Below are positions 43,490-51,242 of a DNA stretch of 64,000 bases, piece after piece. Position 1 is the stretch's first letter. Each line of letters opens with the position of its first letter. Below the pieces are notes generated by a model. It saw nothing but the letters and a program-made list of their open reading frames with translations, was not told where the DNA came from and did not search any database. The translations under genes were made by a program, and so were the position numbers. The stretch comes from Hymenobacter edaphi (GTDB lineage: Bacteria; Bacteroidota; Bacteroidia; Cytophagales; Hymenobacteraceae), in the NCBI RefSeq assembly GCF_003258365.1, contig NZ_QHKM01000001.1, forward strand, positions 1,736,001 to 1,800,000, read 5' to 3'.

Positions 43490-43615
43490 AGTGGTACTTC
43501 GACTCCAAAGTCGTAGTACCACTGTCGTTGAACGACCACCCTGCGGAGCATATCCGCTTCGTTCTAACATCAGCAACGATAGTGGTAGTACGACTTTGAT
43601 TCGTACTACCGCTGC
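43490..43615. repeat. AGTGGTACT double hairpin between lutA and lutB
   Basis: A hairpin of AGTGGTACTTCGACT with AAGTCGTAGTACCACT is followed by a second, GTGGTAGTACGA paired with TCGTACTACC. Same family as 5208-5261. It fills most of the lutA-lutB gap. Confidence 0.65.
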
Positions 43616-43626
43616 GCCCCAAATCC

Positions 43627-44997
43627 ATGAGTCACCCCCTACGAGCGGCCGCTTTTACCAGCGACGCGGAGCGCACCACCTGGCACGACGAAACGCTCTG
43701 GTTTGTGCGTCAGAAGCGCGACAAGGCCGTGTACGGCATCCCCGAGTTTCAGCAGCTGCGGCAGCTGGCCTCCGACATCAAGGAACACACCTTGAGCCGG
43801 CTGGACGAGTACCTGGAGCAGTTCGAGCAGAACGCCCGCGCCAACGGCGTGCAGGTGCACTGGGCCGCCGACGCCGAGGAGCACAACCGCATTGTGCTGG
43901 ACCTGATTCGTAAAGCCGGCGCCACCAGCCTGGTCAAGAGCAAGTCTATGCTCACCGAGGAATGCCACCTGAACCCGTACCTCGTCAACAACGGTATTGC
44001 GGTGGTCGATACCGACCTCGGGGAACGAATCGTGCAGCTACGCGAGGAGGCGCCGAGCCATTTGGTGCTGCCGGCCATTCACCTGAAGAAGGAGGACGTG
44101 GGCGAGACGTTTCACCAGCACCTGGGCACGCCCAAGGGCGAGAAAGACCCGCAGGCTTTGACTGAGGCGGCCCGGCTGCACCTGCGCGAGAAGTTTCTCA
44201 TCGGCGAGGTGGCCATTACCGGCGTCAATTTCGCGGTGGCCGAAACCGGGGCCGTGGTGGTGTGCACCAACGAGGGCAACGCCGACCTGGGCGTGAACCT
44301 GGCCCGCGTGCACATTGCCTGCATGGGCCTGGAAAAGCTGATTCCGCGCACCGCCGACCTGGGCGTATTTACCCGCCTGCTGGCCCGCAGCGCCACCGGC
44401 CAGCCCGTCACCACCTACACCTCGCACTTCGCCCGGCCCGCGGCGGGCCGCGAGATGCACATCGTCATCGTCGACAACGGGCGCACCCGGCAGCTGGGCC
44501 GACCCGACTTCCGCGCCTCGCTGAAGTGCATCCGCTGCGGGGCCTGCATGAACACCTGCCCGGTGTACCGGCGCAGCGGCGGCCACAGCTACGACTTCAC
44601 CGTGCCCGGCCCCATCGGCGCCATCCTCTCGCCCAACATCGACATGCGCCAGCACAGCTCGCTGCCCTTCGCCAGCACGCTCTGCGGCTCCTGCACCGAC
44701 GTGTGCCCGGTCAAAATCGACATCCACGCCCAGCTCTACAAGTGGCGGCAGATCATTGCCCAGGAAGGCGAATTGCCGGCCGCCAAAAAGCTGGGCATGA
44801 AGCTGCTGAGCAGCGTACTGGCCCGGCCCGGTATCTACCGCCTCGGCGGCAAAATCGCCCGGGAAGGCCTGCGCTTCCTCCCCCACGGCCTCACCCACGC
44901 CCAGGCCCTGAACCCCTGGGCCAAAGCCCGCGAGCTGCCCGAAGCCCCCAAGCAAAGCTTCCGCGACTGGTACGCGCAGCAAGCGGTGAAACAGTGA
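43627..44997 (+). CDS. lutB: lactate utilisation protein B (LUD plus ferredoxin domains)
   Basis: 456 residues. The N-terminal two thirds is a LUD (DUF162) domain (SLVKSKSMLTEECHLN, ITGVNFAVAETGAVVVCTNEGN). It is followed by two 4Fe-4S clusters: CIRCGACMNTCP near residue 301 and CGSCTDVCPVKIDI near 353. This is LutB, the iron-sulfur subunit that links lactate oxidation to electron carriers. The C-terminal tail (RLGGKIAREGLRFLPHG) is typical of the family. Gene order lutA-lutB-lutC is standard, although each gap here holds a different repeat. Confidence 0.94.
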   Translation: MSHPLRAAAFTSDAERTTWHDETLWFVRQKRDKAVYGIPEFQQLRQLASDIKEHTLSRLDEYLEQFEQNARANGVQVHWAADAEEHNRIVLDLIRKAGATSLVKSKSMLTEECHLNPYLVNNGIAVVDTDLGERIVQLREEAPSHLVLPAIHLKKEDVGETFHQHLGTPKGEKDPQALTEAARLHLREKFLIGEVAITGVNFAVAETGAVVVCTNEGNADLGVNLARVHIACMGLEKLIPRTADLGVFTRLLARSATGQPVTTYTSHFARPAAGREMHIVIVDNGRTRQLGRPDFRASLKCIRCGACMNTCPVYRRSGGHSYDFTVPGPIGAILSPNIDMRQHSSLPFASTLCGSCTDVCPVKIDIHAQLYKWRQIIAQEGELPAAKKLGMKLLSSVLARPGIYRLGGKIAREGLRFLPHGLTHAQALNPWAKARELPEAPKQSFRDWYAQQAVKQ

Positions 44998-45097
44998 GAT
45001 GGTGAAGTGGTGAGTTGACGTTCCGCTTGCGCAACCTGCGCGGTTCGTGCCACCACAACCTCAAACTCACCACCTCACCATTTCACCACCTCACCCT
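44998..45097. repeat. GATGGTGAAGTGG inverted repeat between lutB and lutC
   Basis: GATGGTGAAGTGGTGAG on the left pairs with CTCACCACCTCACCATTTC-type sequence on the right. It spans exactly from the lutB stop to the lutC start. A fragment of the same family (GATGGTGAAATGGTGAG) lies upstream of the superoxide dismutase gene. Confidence 0.7.
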
Positions 45098-45661
45098 ATG
45101 TCCTCCCGCGAATCCATTCTGGCGGCCGTGCGCCGCAACCGCCCTGAGCCCGCTCCCCTGCCCCCGGTGGCCGATTTCGGCGGCGCGGCCACGGTGGAGC
45201 AGTTCACGCACTGGCTGCACTTCATCGGCGGGCAGGTTATCCGCCTGGCCGCCGGGCAGCCGCTCACAGACGCGGTGCGCCAGCTGTACCCCGAAGCCGT
45301 GCGCGTGGCCTCCGACCTGATTCCGGCCACCGTGCCCGTGGACCAGCACACGCCCACCGCCGTGCTCGAAGCCGTGGATGTGGCCGTGCTGCGCGGGGAG
45401 CTGGGCGTGGCCGAAAACGGAGCCGTCTGGGTGCCCGAAGCCAACATGCTGCACCGCGCCCTGCCCATGATCAGCCAGCACCTGGCCCTGGTGCTCGACC
45501 ACCGCAGCATCGTGGCGACCATGCACCAGGCCTACGCCGCCGTGCAGCACACCGGCAATTACGGCGTGTTCATCGCCGGGCCTTCCAAGACGGCCGATAT
45601 CGAGCAGTCGTTGGTTATCGGGGCGCACGGGGCGCGCAGCCTGGTGGTGCTGCTGCGCTAG
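45098..45661 (+). CDS. lutC: lactate utilisation protein C (LUD domain)
   Basis: 187 residues from the ATG at 45098; a longer frame opens in the upstream repeat and is rejected. A single LUD domain with VAVLRGELGVAENGAVWV, HLALVLDHRSIVATMHQAYA and FIAGPSKTADIEQSLVIGAHGARSL, the last being the most characteristic LutC segment. It completes the lutABC set for L-lactate oxidation. It is the last plus-strand gene before the convergent deoxyhexonate operon. Confidence 0.92.
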   Translation: MSSRESILAAVRRNRPEPAPLPPVADFGGAATVEQFTHWLHFIGGQVIRLAAGQPLTDAVRQLYPEAVRVASDLIPATVPVDQHTPTAVLEAVDVAVLRGELGVAENGAVWVPEANMLHRALPMISQHLALVLDHRSIVATMHQAYAAVQHTGNYGVFIAGPSKTADIEQSLVIGAHGARSLVVLLR

Positions 45662-45681
45662 CGACGCCTGCCGAAAAAGAA

Positions 45682-45782
45682 CGTCATCCTGAGCAGAGCG
45701 AAAAACTTTATCACCTCGGAACGACACTTGTAACAACGACTCGTTCCAACGTTATGAGGTCCTTCGCTTTGCTCAGAATGAC
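45682..45782. repeat. CGTCATCCTGAGC inverted repeat after lutC
   Basis: TCATCCTGAGCAGAGCGAA pairs with TTCGCTTTGCTCAGAATGA with two differences. An inner ACGACACTTG/CAACGACTCGT-type region follows. It lies between the convergent lutC and dehydrogenase genes and may act as a transcription barrier. Confidence 0.7.
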
Positions 45783-45809
45783 AGCCGGTTTACCCCATCG
45801 GGTGAGGCC

Positions 45810-46598
45810 CTACGCGTTGGCCAGGGCGCGGTCGAGGTGCACGTAGCCGCCGTCGACGTGGATGATCTGGCCGGTGGTGTGCGAGCTGCGGCCGGAGAGC
45901 AGGAAGGCGACTGAGTTGGCAATTTCCTCGGGCGTGGTCATGCGGTTTTCCAGCGGAATTTTGCTGGTGATTTCGCGCAGCTTTTCCTCGGGGTTGGGCA
46001 GGGTCTGAATCCAGGTTTCGTAGGCCGGGGTCCAGCTTTCGGCCACCACCACGGCGTTGACGCGGATGCCGTATTTGAGCAGCTCCACGGCCCACTCGCG
46101 CGTCAGGGCGTTGCGGGCGCCGTTGGCGGCGGCATAGGCGGAGGTGTTGCCCTGCCCGGTTTCGGCCGTTTTGCTGGTGATGTTGACGATGCTGCCCTTG
46201 GCCTTTTTCAGCTCCGGCAGCGCGTGGTGGGCCAGCAGGTAGTAATGCACCACGTTGCGGTGCAAGGAGGCCATGAAGCCCGCGTAGTCGCCGTGCTCCA
46301 GCCCCACCCCGTCGTTGACGCCGGCGTTGTTCACCAGCCCGTCGATGCGGCCGTACTGCTCGATGACCTGCCGCACGGCCCGGGCGCAGGCCTCGGGGTC
46401 GGCCAGCTCGGCGGCGACCTGCCCGGCCCGGCCGCCGGCGGCTTCCACGGCCGCTACGGCCTGGCGGTTATCGGCTTCGTTGCGGCCGATGATGACGGGC
46501 ACCGCGCCCTCGGCGGCCAGCACCCGCACGATACCCTCGCCGATGCCCTTGGCCCCGCCGCTGACGATGATGACTTTGTCCTGAAGCTCTAAGTTCAT
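45810..46598 (-). CDS. SDR-family sugar dehydrogenase-like protein lacking the catalytic Lys
   Basis: 262 residues, Rossmann fold with VSGGAKGIGEGI and NNAG. The usual Y-x-x-x-K motif reads YAAAN: Tyr155 is present but residue 159 is Asn instead of Lys. The fold otherwise looks intact, and the C-terminus (SSHTTGQIIHVDGGYVHLDRAL) is conserved-looking, so the gene is not obviously decayed. Position suggests the first oxidation of L-fucose or L-rhamnose in the non-phosphorylating route. The missing Lys leaves room for an altered mechanism or a different role. Likely last gene of the operon with the lactonase and FAH genes. Confidence 0.75.
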   Translation of the reverse strand: MNLELQDKVIIVSGGAKGIGEGIVRVLAAEGAVPVIIGRNEADNRQAVAAVEAAGGRAGQVAAELADPEACARAVRQVIEQYGRIDGLVNNAGVNDGVGLEHGDYAGFMASLHRNVVHYYLLAHHALPELKKAKGSIVNITSKTAETGQGNTSAYAAANGARNALTREWAVELLKYGIRVNAVVVAESWTPAYETWIQTLPNPEEKLREITSKIPLENRMTTPEEIANSVAFLLSGRSSHTTGQIIHVDGGYVHLDRALANA

Positions 46599-46617
46599 GG
46601 TTGGTGGGTAGTTGTGT

Positions 46618-46719
46618 TGTAGTGCGAACGTTCGGTTCGCGTGTTCCCGAACGGCAGCCGTTGTTTGCCGACCGGATGTGTAGTGTTCTGAAGCACGCGA
46701 ACGGAACGTTCGGGCTACA
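46618..46719. repeat. TGTAGTGCGAACG inverted repeat
   Basis: TGTAGTGCGAACGTTCGGTT at the left end pairs with the region 46694-46719 ending CGGGCTACA. It lies between the SDR and lactonase genes, partly over the lactonase stop region. Confidence 0.65.
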
Positions 46720-47545
46720 GCCCGTAGAACTGCCTGGCGTTGTCGCCCCAGAACCGGCGCTGCTCATCGGCGGAGAAGCTCTGCAGATACTGTTGAACCA
46801 CATCGACTACCTGCCCGTACCGGCCGGCTACCAGGCACACCGGCCAGTCGGAGCCGAACATGACGCGGCCGGGCCCGAAGGCTTCGAACACCACGTCGAG
46901 GTACGGGCGAAAGTCGGCGGGCTGCCAGCGGTGCCAGTCGGCCTCGGTAATCAGGCCCGAAGCCTTGCACCACACGTTCTCGTGCGCGGCCAGCTGCTGC
47001 AGATCCTGCTTCCAGCCGTCGATGTCGCCGTGCCTGATGTAGGGCTTGGCAATGTGGTCGAGCACGAAGGGCTGGTTGGGGTGGGCAGCGGCCAGCGCGG
47101 CGGCGTGGCGCAGCTGGTCGGGGAAGATGAGCACGTCGTAGGTGAAGCCGTGGGCGGCCAAAGCCCGGATGCCGCGCTGGAAGGCCGGCGTGAGCATCAG
47201 GGCGCGGTCGGCTTCGCCCTGCAGCACGTGGCGGAAGCCCTTCAGCTTTGCGAACTGGCTGTAGTAGGCCAGCCGCTCGGCCACGTCGGCGGCCCGCAGG
47301 TCCACCCAGCCGACCACGCCGCGGATGAAGTCGTTTGCCGCCGCGTTGGCCAGCTGGAAGTCGTTTTCGGCCTCCGTCTGGTCCGACTGCACCACCACGC
47401 AGCCGTCGAAGCCGTGCTGCTCCAGCAGCGGCTCTAAATCGGCGGGCCCGAAGTCGCGCCGGATAACGGCCATGTCGTCGGTTATCCAGGCGTCGCGCTC
47501 GGGCTGGTAAAGCCAGAAGTGCTGGTGGGCGTCAATCCTGGCCAT
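46715..47545 (-). CDS. amidohydrolase, L-fucono/L-rhamnono-lactonase type
   Basis: 276 residues of the amidohydrolase superfamily (COG3618). Metal-site motifs are DAHQHFW at the start, GFRHVLQGE, LDHIAKP and the late FGSDWPVC with catalytic Asp. Characterised relatives hydrolyse L-fuconolactone or L-rhamnonolactone to the acid. Its start overlaps the FAH gene end by 14 bases, so the two are coupled. Which 6-deoxy sugar is used cannot be decided from sequence; the rhamnose context favours L-rhamnono-lactone, while the name fuconolactonase is common for the family. Confidence 0.85.
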   Translation of the reverse strand: MARIDAHQHFWLYQPERDAWITDDMAVIRRDFGPADLEPLLEQHGFDGCVVVQSDQTEAENDFQLANAAANDFIRGVVGWVDLRAADVAERLAYYSQFAKLKGFRHVLQGEADRALMLTPAFQRGIRALAAHGFTYDVLIFPDQLRHAAALAAAHPNQPFVLDHIAKPYIRHGDIDGWKQDLQQLAAHENVWCKASGLITEADWHRWQPADFRPYLDVVFEAFGPGRVMFGSDWPVCLVAGRYGQVVDVVQQYLQSFSADEQRRFWGDNARQFYGL

Positions 47546-48389
47546 ACGCCTTCAGCACTTGCCGGGAGGTACCCAGCCCGTCGATGCCCAGCTCGACCAC
47601 GTCGCCGGGCTGCAGGTACACGGGGGGCGTCATGCCCAGGCCCACGCCCGCCGGGGTGCCGGTGGAAATCACGTCGCCGGGCAGTAGGGTCATAAACTGC
47701 GAGATGTAGCTGATCAGGTGCGGAATGCGGAAGATGAACTCGGCGGTGGTGCCGTCCTGCATTTTCTGCCCGTTCACCGTCAGCCACAGGCGCAGGCTGT
47801 CCACGTCGCCCAGCTCGTCGGGAGTGGCCAGCCAGGGGCCGATGGGCGCGAAGGTGTCGCAGCCCTTGCCCTTGTCCCAGGTGCCGCCGCGCTCGATCTG
47901 GAATTCGCGCTCCGACACGTCGTTGTGCAGGGCGTAGCCGGCCACGTACTGCAGCGCGTCGGCTTCCTCCACGTACGAGGCCTTCTTGCCGATAACGACG
48001 GCCAGCTCCACTTCCCAGTCGGTTTTCACCGAGCCCCGCGGGATGACGATGTTATCGAACGGCCCCACCAGGGCGGTGGTCGATTTCATAAACAGCACCG
48101 GCTCCGAGGGCGGCGTGGCGCCGGTTTCGCGGGCGTGGTCGGCGTAGTTCAGGCCCACGCACACGATTTTGGAGGGGCGGGCCACGGGCGGGCCGAGGCG
48201 CACCTCGGCGGGTACCACGGGCAGCTGCCCGGCCTGGTGCTGGAGCAGATCGGCCAGCTGCTGCAGGCCGCCGTGGGCGAAGAACTTCTCGTCGTAGTCG
48301 ACGAAGTGGGCCGACACGTCGTAGCGGGTGCCGTCGAGGAGGACGCCGGGTTTTTCCTGGTCGGGCTGGCCGAAGCGGATGAGTTTCAT
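47532..48389 (-). CDS. FAH-family 2,4-diketo-3-deoxy-L-fuconate/rhamnonate hydrolase
   Basis: 285 residues from the ATG at 48389; the in-frame upstream extension runs into a repeat and is rejected. Fumarylacetoacetate-hydrolase fold with metal-binding Glu/Asp in TDWEVELAVVIGKKA and the GLNYADHARETG and STGTPAGVGLGM motifs. Relatives in the L-fucose pathway of Xanthomonas and the L-rhamnose pathway of Sphingomonas (LRA6) cleave the 2,4-diketo acid to pyruvate and L-lactate. The product L-lactate links it to the convergent lutABC genes. Confidence 0.87.
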   Translation of the reverse strand: MKLIRFGQPDQEKPGVLLDGTRYDVSAHFVDYDEKFFAHGGLQQLADLLQHQAGQLPVVPAEVRLGPPVARPSKIVCVGLNYADHARETGATPPSEPVLFMKSTTALVGPFDNIVIPRGSVKTDWEVELAVVIGKKASYVEEADALQYVAGYALHNDVSEREFQIERGGTWDKGKGCDTFAPIGPWLATPDELGDVDSLRLWLTVNGQKMQDGTTAEFIFRIPHLISYISQFMTLLPGDVISTGTPAGVGLGMTPPVYLQPGDVVELGIDGLGTSRQVLKAYGQD

Positions 48390-48418
48390 TCGTTGGTGGT
48401 TGATTGATTCAACCAGAA

Positions 48419-48552
48419 CGTCATTCCGAGCGCAGTCGAGGAATCTCGCGTGCTGATGGCGAATAGTAATTTCTTCGTTCAACGAGAAGAATACTATCGA
48501 GCAAGATTGGCTTGCGCCGTCCTTCGGTTCCTCGACTGCGCTCGGAATGACG
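48419..48552. repeat. CGTCATTCCGAGC element with 25-bp perfect arms
   Basis: Arms 48419-48443 and 48528-48552 are perfect complements. An inner AGTAATTTCTTCGTT/AACGAGAAGAATACT stem forms a second hairpin. It separates the FAH gene from the SDR gene. Confidence 0.85.
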
Positions 48553-48570
48553 TTCTGCTGGGTTGCAAAG

Positions 48571-49335
48571 TCAATTATTCAGCTTGATGAAGCCGCCGTC
48601 GAGCGGGTAGTCGCAGCCGGTGACGAAGCCGGCTTCGTCGGAGCAGAGGTACAGGGCCAGGGCGGCTACTTCCTCGGGCTTGGCCATGCGGCCGATGGGC
48701 TGGCTGGCGGAGAGCTTCTCGAACATTTCCGCTTCCTGGCCGGGGTAGTTCTTGGCGATGAAGCCGTCGACGAAGGGCGTGTGCACGCGGGCGGGCGAGA
48801 CGCTGTTGCAGCGGATGCCGTGGGCCATGTAGTCGCGGGCGACGGACATGGTCATGGCGAAGATGGCGCCCTTGCTCATCGAGTACGCCAGGCGGTCGGC
48901 GAGGCCCACGTGGGAGGCAATGCTGGCCAGGTTCAGGATGGCGCCCGCGCCCTGCTGCTTCATGCGCGGCACGGCCGCGTGCAGGCAGTTGTAGGCGCCC
49001 TTCACGTTCACCTGGTACACGCGGTCAAGGTCGGCTTCCGAGGTGGTTTCCACGTTGCCGACGTGGGCAATACCGGCGTTGTTCACGAGGATATCCACCC
49101 GCCCGATGGCGTCGAACACGGCCTTCACCTGCGGCTGCTGACTCACGTCGGCGGCGTGGGTGTGGGCCGTGCCGCCGGCCGCACCGATTTCGGCGGCGGT
49201 GGCCTGGCCGGCGTCGGCGCTTAGCTCCAGGATGTGGACGGTGGCGCCCTGGCGGGCAAACAGCAGGCTGATGGCCCGGCCGATGCCCGAGCCGCCGCCG
49301 GTAATGACGGCCGTCTTGCCGCTTAGGTTGAACAT
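48571..49335 (-). CDS. SDR, 2-keto-3-deoxy-L-fuconate/rhamnonate 4-dehydrogenase type
   Basis: 254 residues, classical short-chain dehydrogenase: TGGGSGIGRAI, NNAG, catalytic Tyr/Lys in YSMSK, and a C-terminal CDYPLDGGFIKLNN. It is most similar in pattern to 2-keto-3-deoxy-L-fuconate dehydrogenase (LRA5-like), which makes the substrate of the FAH hydrolase downstream. Unlike the SDR at 45810, its catalytic motif is complete. The preceding dehydratase step has no gene in this window. Confidence 0.83.
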   Translation of the reverse strand: MFNLSGKTAVITGGGSGIGRAISLLFARQGATVHILELSADAGQATAAEIGAAGGTAHTHAADVSQQPQVKAVFDAIGRVDILVNNAGIAHVGNVETTSEADLDRVYQVNVKGAYNCLHAAVPRMKQQGAGAILNLASIASHVGLADRLAYSMSKGAIFAMTMSVARDYMAHGIRCNSVSPARVHTPFVDGFIAKNYPGQEAEMFEKLSASQPIGRMAKPEEVAALALYLCSDEAGFVTGCDYPLDGGFIKLNN

Positions 49336-49366
49336 GAGAGGTGGGGTTGTTGGGGGATTCTAGAAG

Positions 49367-49468
49367 GTCATGCCGAGCTTGTCGGGACACCTCGCGGGCT
49401 GATGGCAGGTAATAACCTCAACGAGAAGGTTACTATCCAGCGAGATGTCCCGACAAGCTCGACATGAC
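49367..49468. repeat. GTCATGCCGAGCTTG element
   Basis: Arms near GTCATGCCGAGCTTGTCGGG and its complement pair with few mismatches; an inner AATAACCT/AGGTTACT stem extends the hairpin. It separates the SDR gene from the second GH28 gene. Confidence 0.8.
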
Positions 49469-49496
49469 ATTCTGGTCTGATCGTGCAATGATTGAC

Positions 49497-50921
49497 TTAG
49501 AATTTCATATCCGCGCTGTTGGTCACGGCGACGGGTTCCTGGTCGTCGGCTTTCACGTCGAGGCCTTTGATGCTCCAGCCCCGGGCGTGGTCGATTTTGC
49601 CGGCGGTGGCGCCCGTGATGGTAATGTTTTCCAGCGTGAAGTTGTCGAGCACGGAATTGGGCAGGCCCTCGGCCGACACGGCGGTTTTGGCGCCGGTGGC
49701 GCGCAGGTTGCGGATGGTCACGTTGCGAAAGTGCGGCAGGCCCTGCTCGGGCGTCACCTGGGCCAGCATCTTCTTCCAGTGCTCGGGCAGCGTTTCCTGG
49801 GTGTAGCCGGCGGGCAGGGTGGAGTAGCTGTAGGCCGGGTTCCAGTTCATGGTCATGATGATGGGCACGCGTACGGCGTCCATCTCGATGTTTTCGACCA
49901 GGATATCCTCCACCGTGCCGCCGCGGTTGGTGGCCGACTTCAGCCGGATGCCGTACTTGGTGCCCTTCGCTTTCAGGCCGCGGGCAATGACGTGGCGGAT
50001 GCCGCCCGACGTCTCGGAGCCGCAGGTAAAGAGCCCGTCGCCGGCGCCGGCCACGCAGTTCTGAATCAGAATGTACTCGGCGGGGCGGTTCACGCGCAGC
50101 CCGTCCCAGTCGCGGCCGGCTTTCAGGCAGAAGTTGTCGTCGTTGCAGTCGATGTCGCAGTTCTGCACCAGCACGTAGCTCGAGGAGTCGATGTCGATGC
50201 CGTCGGTGCTCGGGCCGTGGCCGCCCACGTTGTTGCGGATGACGAGCCCGTCGGCCGTCACGTTCTTGGAGTAGAGGATGTGGACCGTCCAGAAGCCGGC
50301 GCGCTGCAGGGTGATGCCCGTGAGCGTGACGTTGCTGGAATTGGCCACGATGAGCGTGCGCGGGCGCTTGGCGTCGTAGTCGACAATCCAGCGCAAGCCC
50401 TTGGCGTCGTACTCCTTGCGCATGGCCCAGTACTTGTCCCAGAACGGCTTGCCCTGCCCATCCACGGTGCCTTCGCCGGTAATGGCGACGTTGTCCTGGT
50501 TGAGAATATTAATGAGGGCAGCGGGCCACACCATTTCGATGCCGGCCACGCGGGAGGGCATGTCGGGGTAGTCTTTGAGGTCCTGGCTGCCGAGCAGGGT
50601 CACGCCCTTCGGCAGGTTCAGGGTGACGCCTTTCTTGAGGAAGATCGAGCCGGTGAGGTACTGGCCGGGGGCGAAGGTGACCACGCCGCCTTTCTTGGCC
50701 GCCGCGTCGATGGCCTTCTGAATGGCCTGGGTGTTGAGGGTTTTGCCGTCGGCCACGGCGCCGTACTTGGTGACGAGAAACGTGGCCTTGCCCGCGGGCT
50801 GGGTTTTGGCACCGGTCTGCTTCACCCAGTCGGGGTCGGCGGCGGGCGGGGGCGTGGCGGCGGGGGCGTGGCTGCCGAGCCAGGCCAGCAGGGGCAGCAG
50901 GAGGTTGAGGAGGGAATGCAT
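49497..50921 (-). CDS. GH28-family protein with altered motif III (second copy)
   Basis: 474 residues: signal peptide (HSLLNLLLPLLAWLGSHAPAA), Pro/Ala linker, then a beta-helix. LVTKYGAVADGK starts the fold. Motifs I and II are STDGIDID and CNDDNFCLKAG. Motif III, normally GHG, is GDG (Asp295), and an IRLKS segment follows. Rhamnogalacturonan hydrolases of GH28 also vary at this His, so the protein may be a rhamnogalacturonase or a related enzyme rather than inactive. It is on the same strand as the SGNH esterase and GH106 genes upstream. A structured region at 50954-51034 precedes its start. Confidence 0.8.
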   Translation of the reverse strand: MHSLLNLLLPLLAWLGSHAPAATPPPAADPDWVKQTGAKTQPAGKATFLVTKYGAVADGKTLNTQAIQKAIDAAAKKGGVVTFAPGQYLTGSIFLKKGVTLNLPKGVTLLGSQDLKDYPDMPSRVAGIEMVWPAALINILNQDNVAITGEGTVDGQGKPFWDKYWAMRKEYDAKGLRWIVDYDAKRPRTLIVANSSNVTLTGITLQRAGFWTVHILYSKNVTADGLVIRNNVGGHGPSTDGIDIDSSSYVLVQNCDIDCNDDNFCLKAGRDWDGLRVNRPAEYILIQNCVAGAGDGLFTCGSETSGGIRHVIARGLKAKGTKYGIRLKSATNRGGTVEDILVENIEMDAVRVPIIMTMNWNPAYSYSTLPAGYTQETLPEHWKKMLAQVTPEQGLPHFRNVTIRNLRATGAKTAVSAEGLPNSVLDNFTLENITITGATAGKIDHARGWSIKGLDVKADDQEPVAVTNSADMKF

Positions 50922-50953
50922 GGCGGGCGGGCTTGGAGCGGACGGGAGCGGGA

Positions 50954-51034
50954 GTTCTGGCTGGTGCCCTCGGAACGGCAGGTGACGCTGCCGCTCCGGG
51001 TGTCGGACCGGAGCCGCGGGCTGCCAGCCAGAAC
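50954..51034. other. predicted three-way-junction structure upstream of GH28
   Basis: An 11-bp perfect outer stem, GTTCTGGCTGG (50954-50964) with CCAGCCAGAAC (51024-51034), continues as GCCC/GGGC (50966-50969 with 51018-51021). It encloses two adjacent hairpins: CGGCAG/CTGCCG (50976-50993) and CTCCGG/CCGGAG (50994-51013). It could be an RNA structure in the GH28 leader or a decayed repeat. The rest of 50922-51242 holds no gene. Confidence 0.5.
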
Positions 51035-51242
51035 GATTCCCTCGCCGGCAAGTTGGGCGCCGACCGGCCCGGCACCTTCCCGCACCCTCCTGCTATCCGG
51101 CATTTCGGCGGGCGCCGCTGGTGCCCCGCCGCCGAAAATTACCGGCCCGCGGCCACCGCCGGCGGCGTGCTGGCGCGTCATTGCACGAAGCTGACGCCGC
51201 CCCGCAGCCGACCAGCCGCAAATTCGCGGCCCTACCGCCGGC

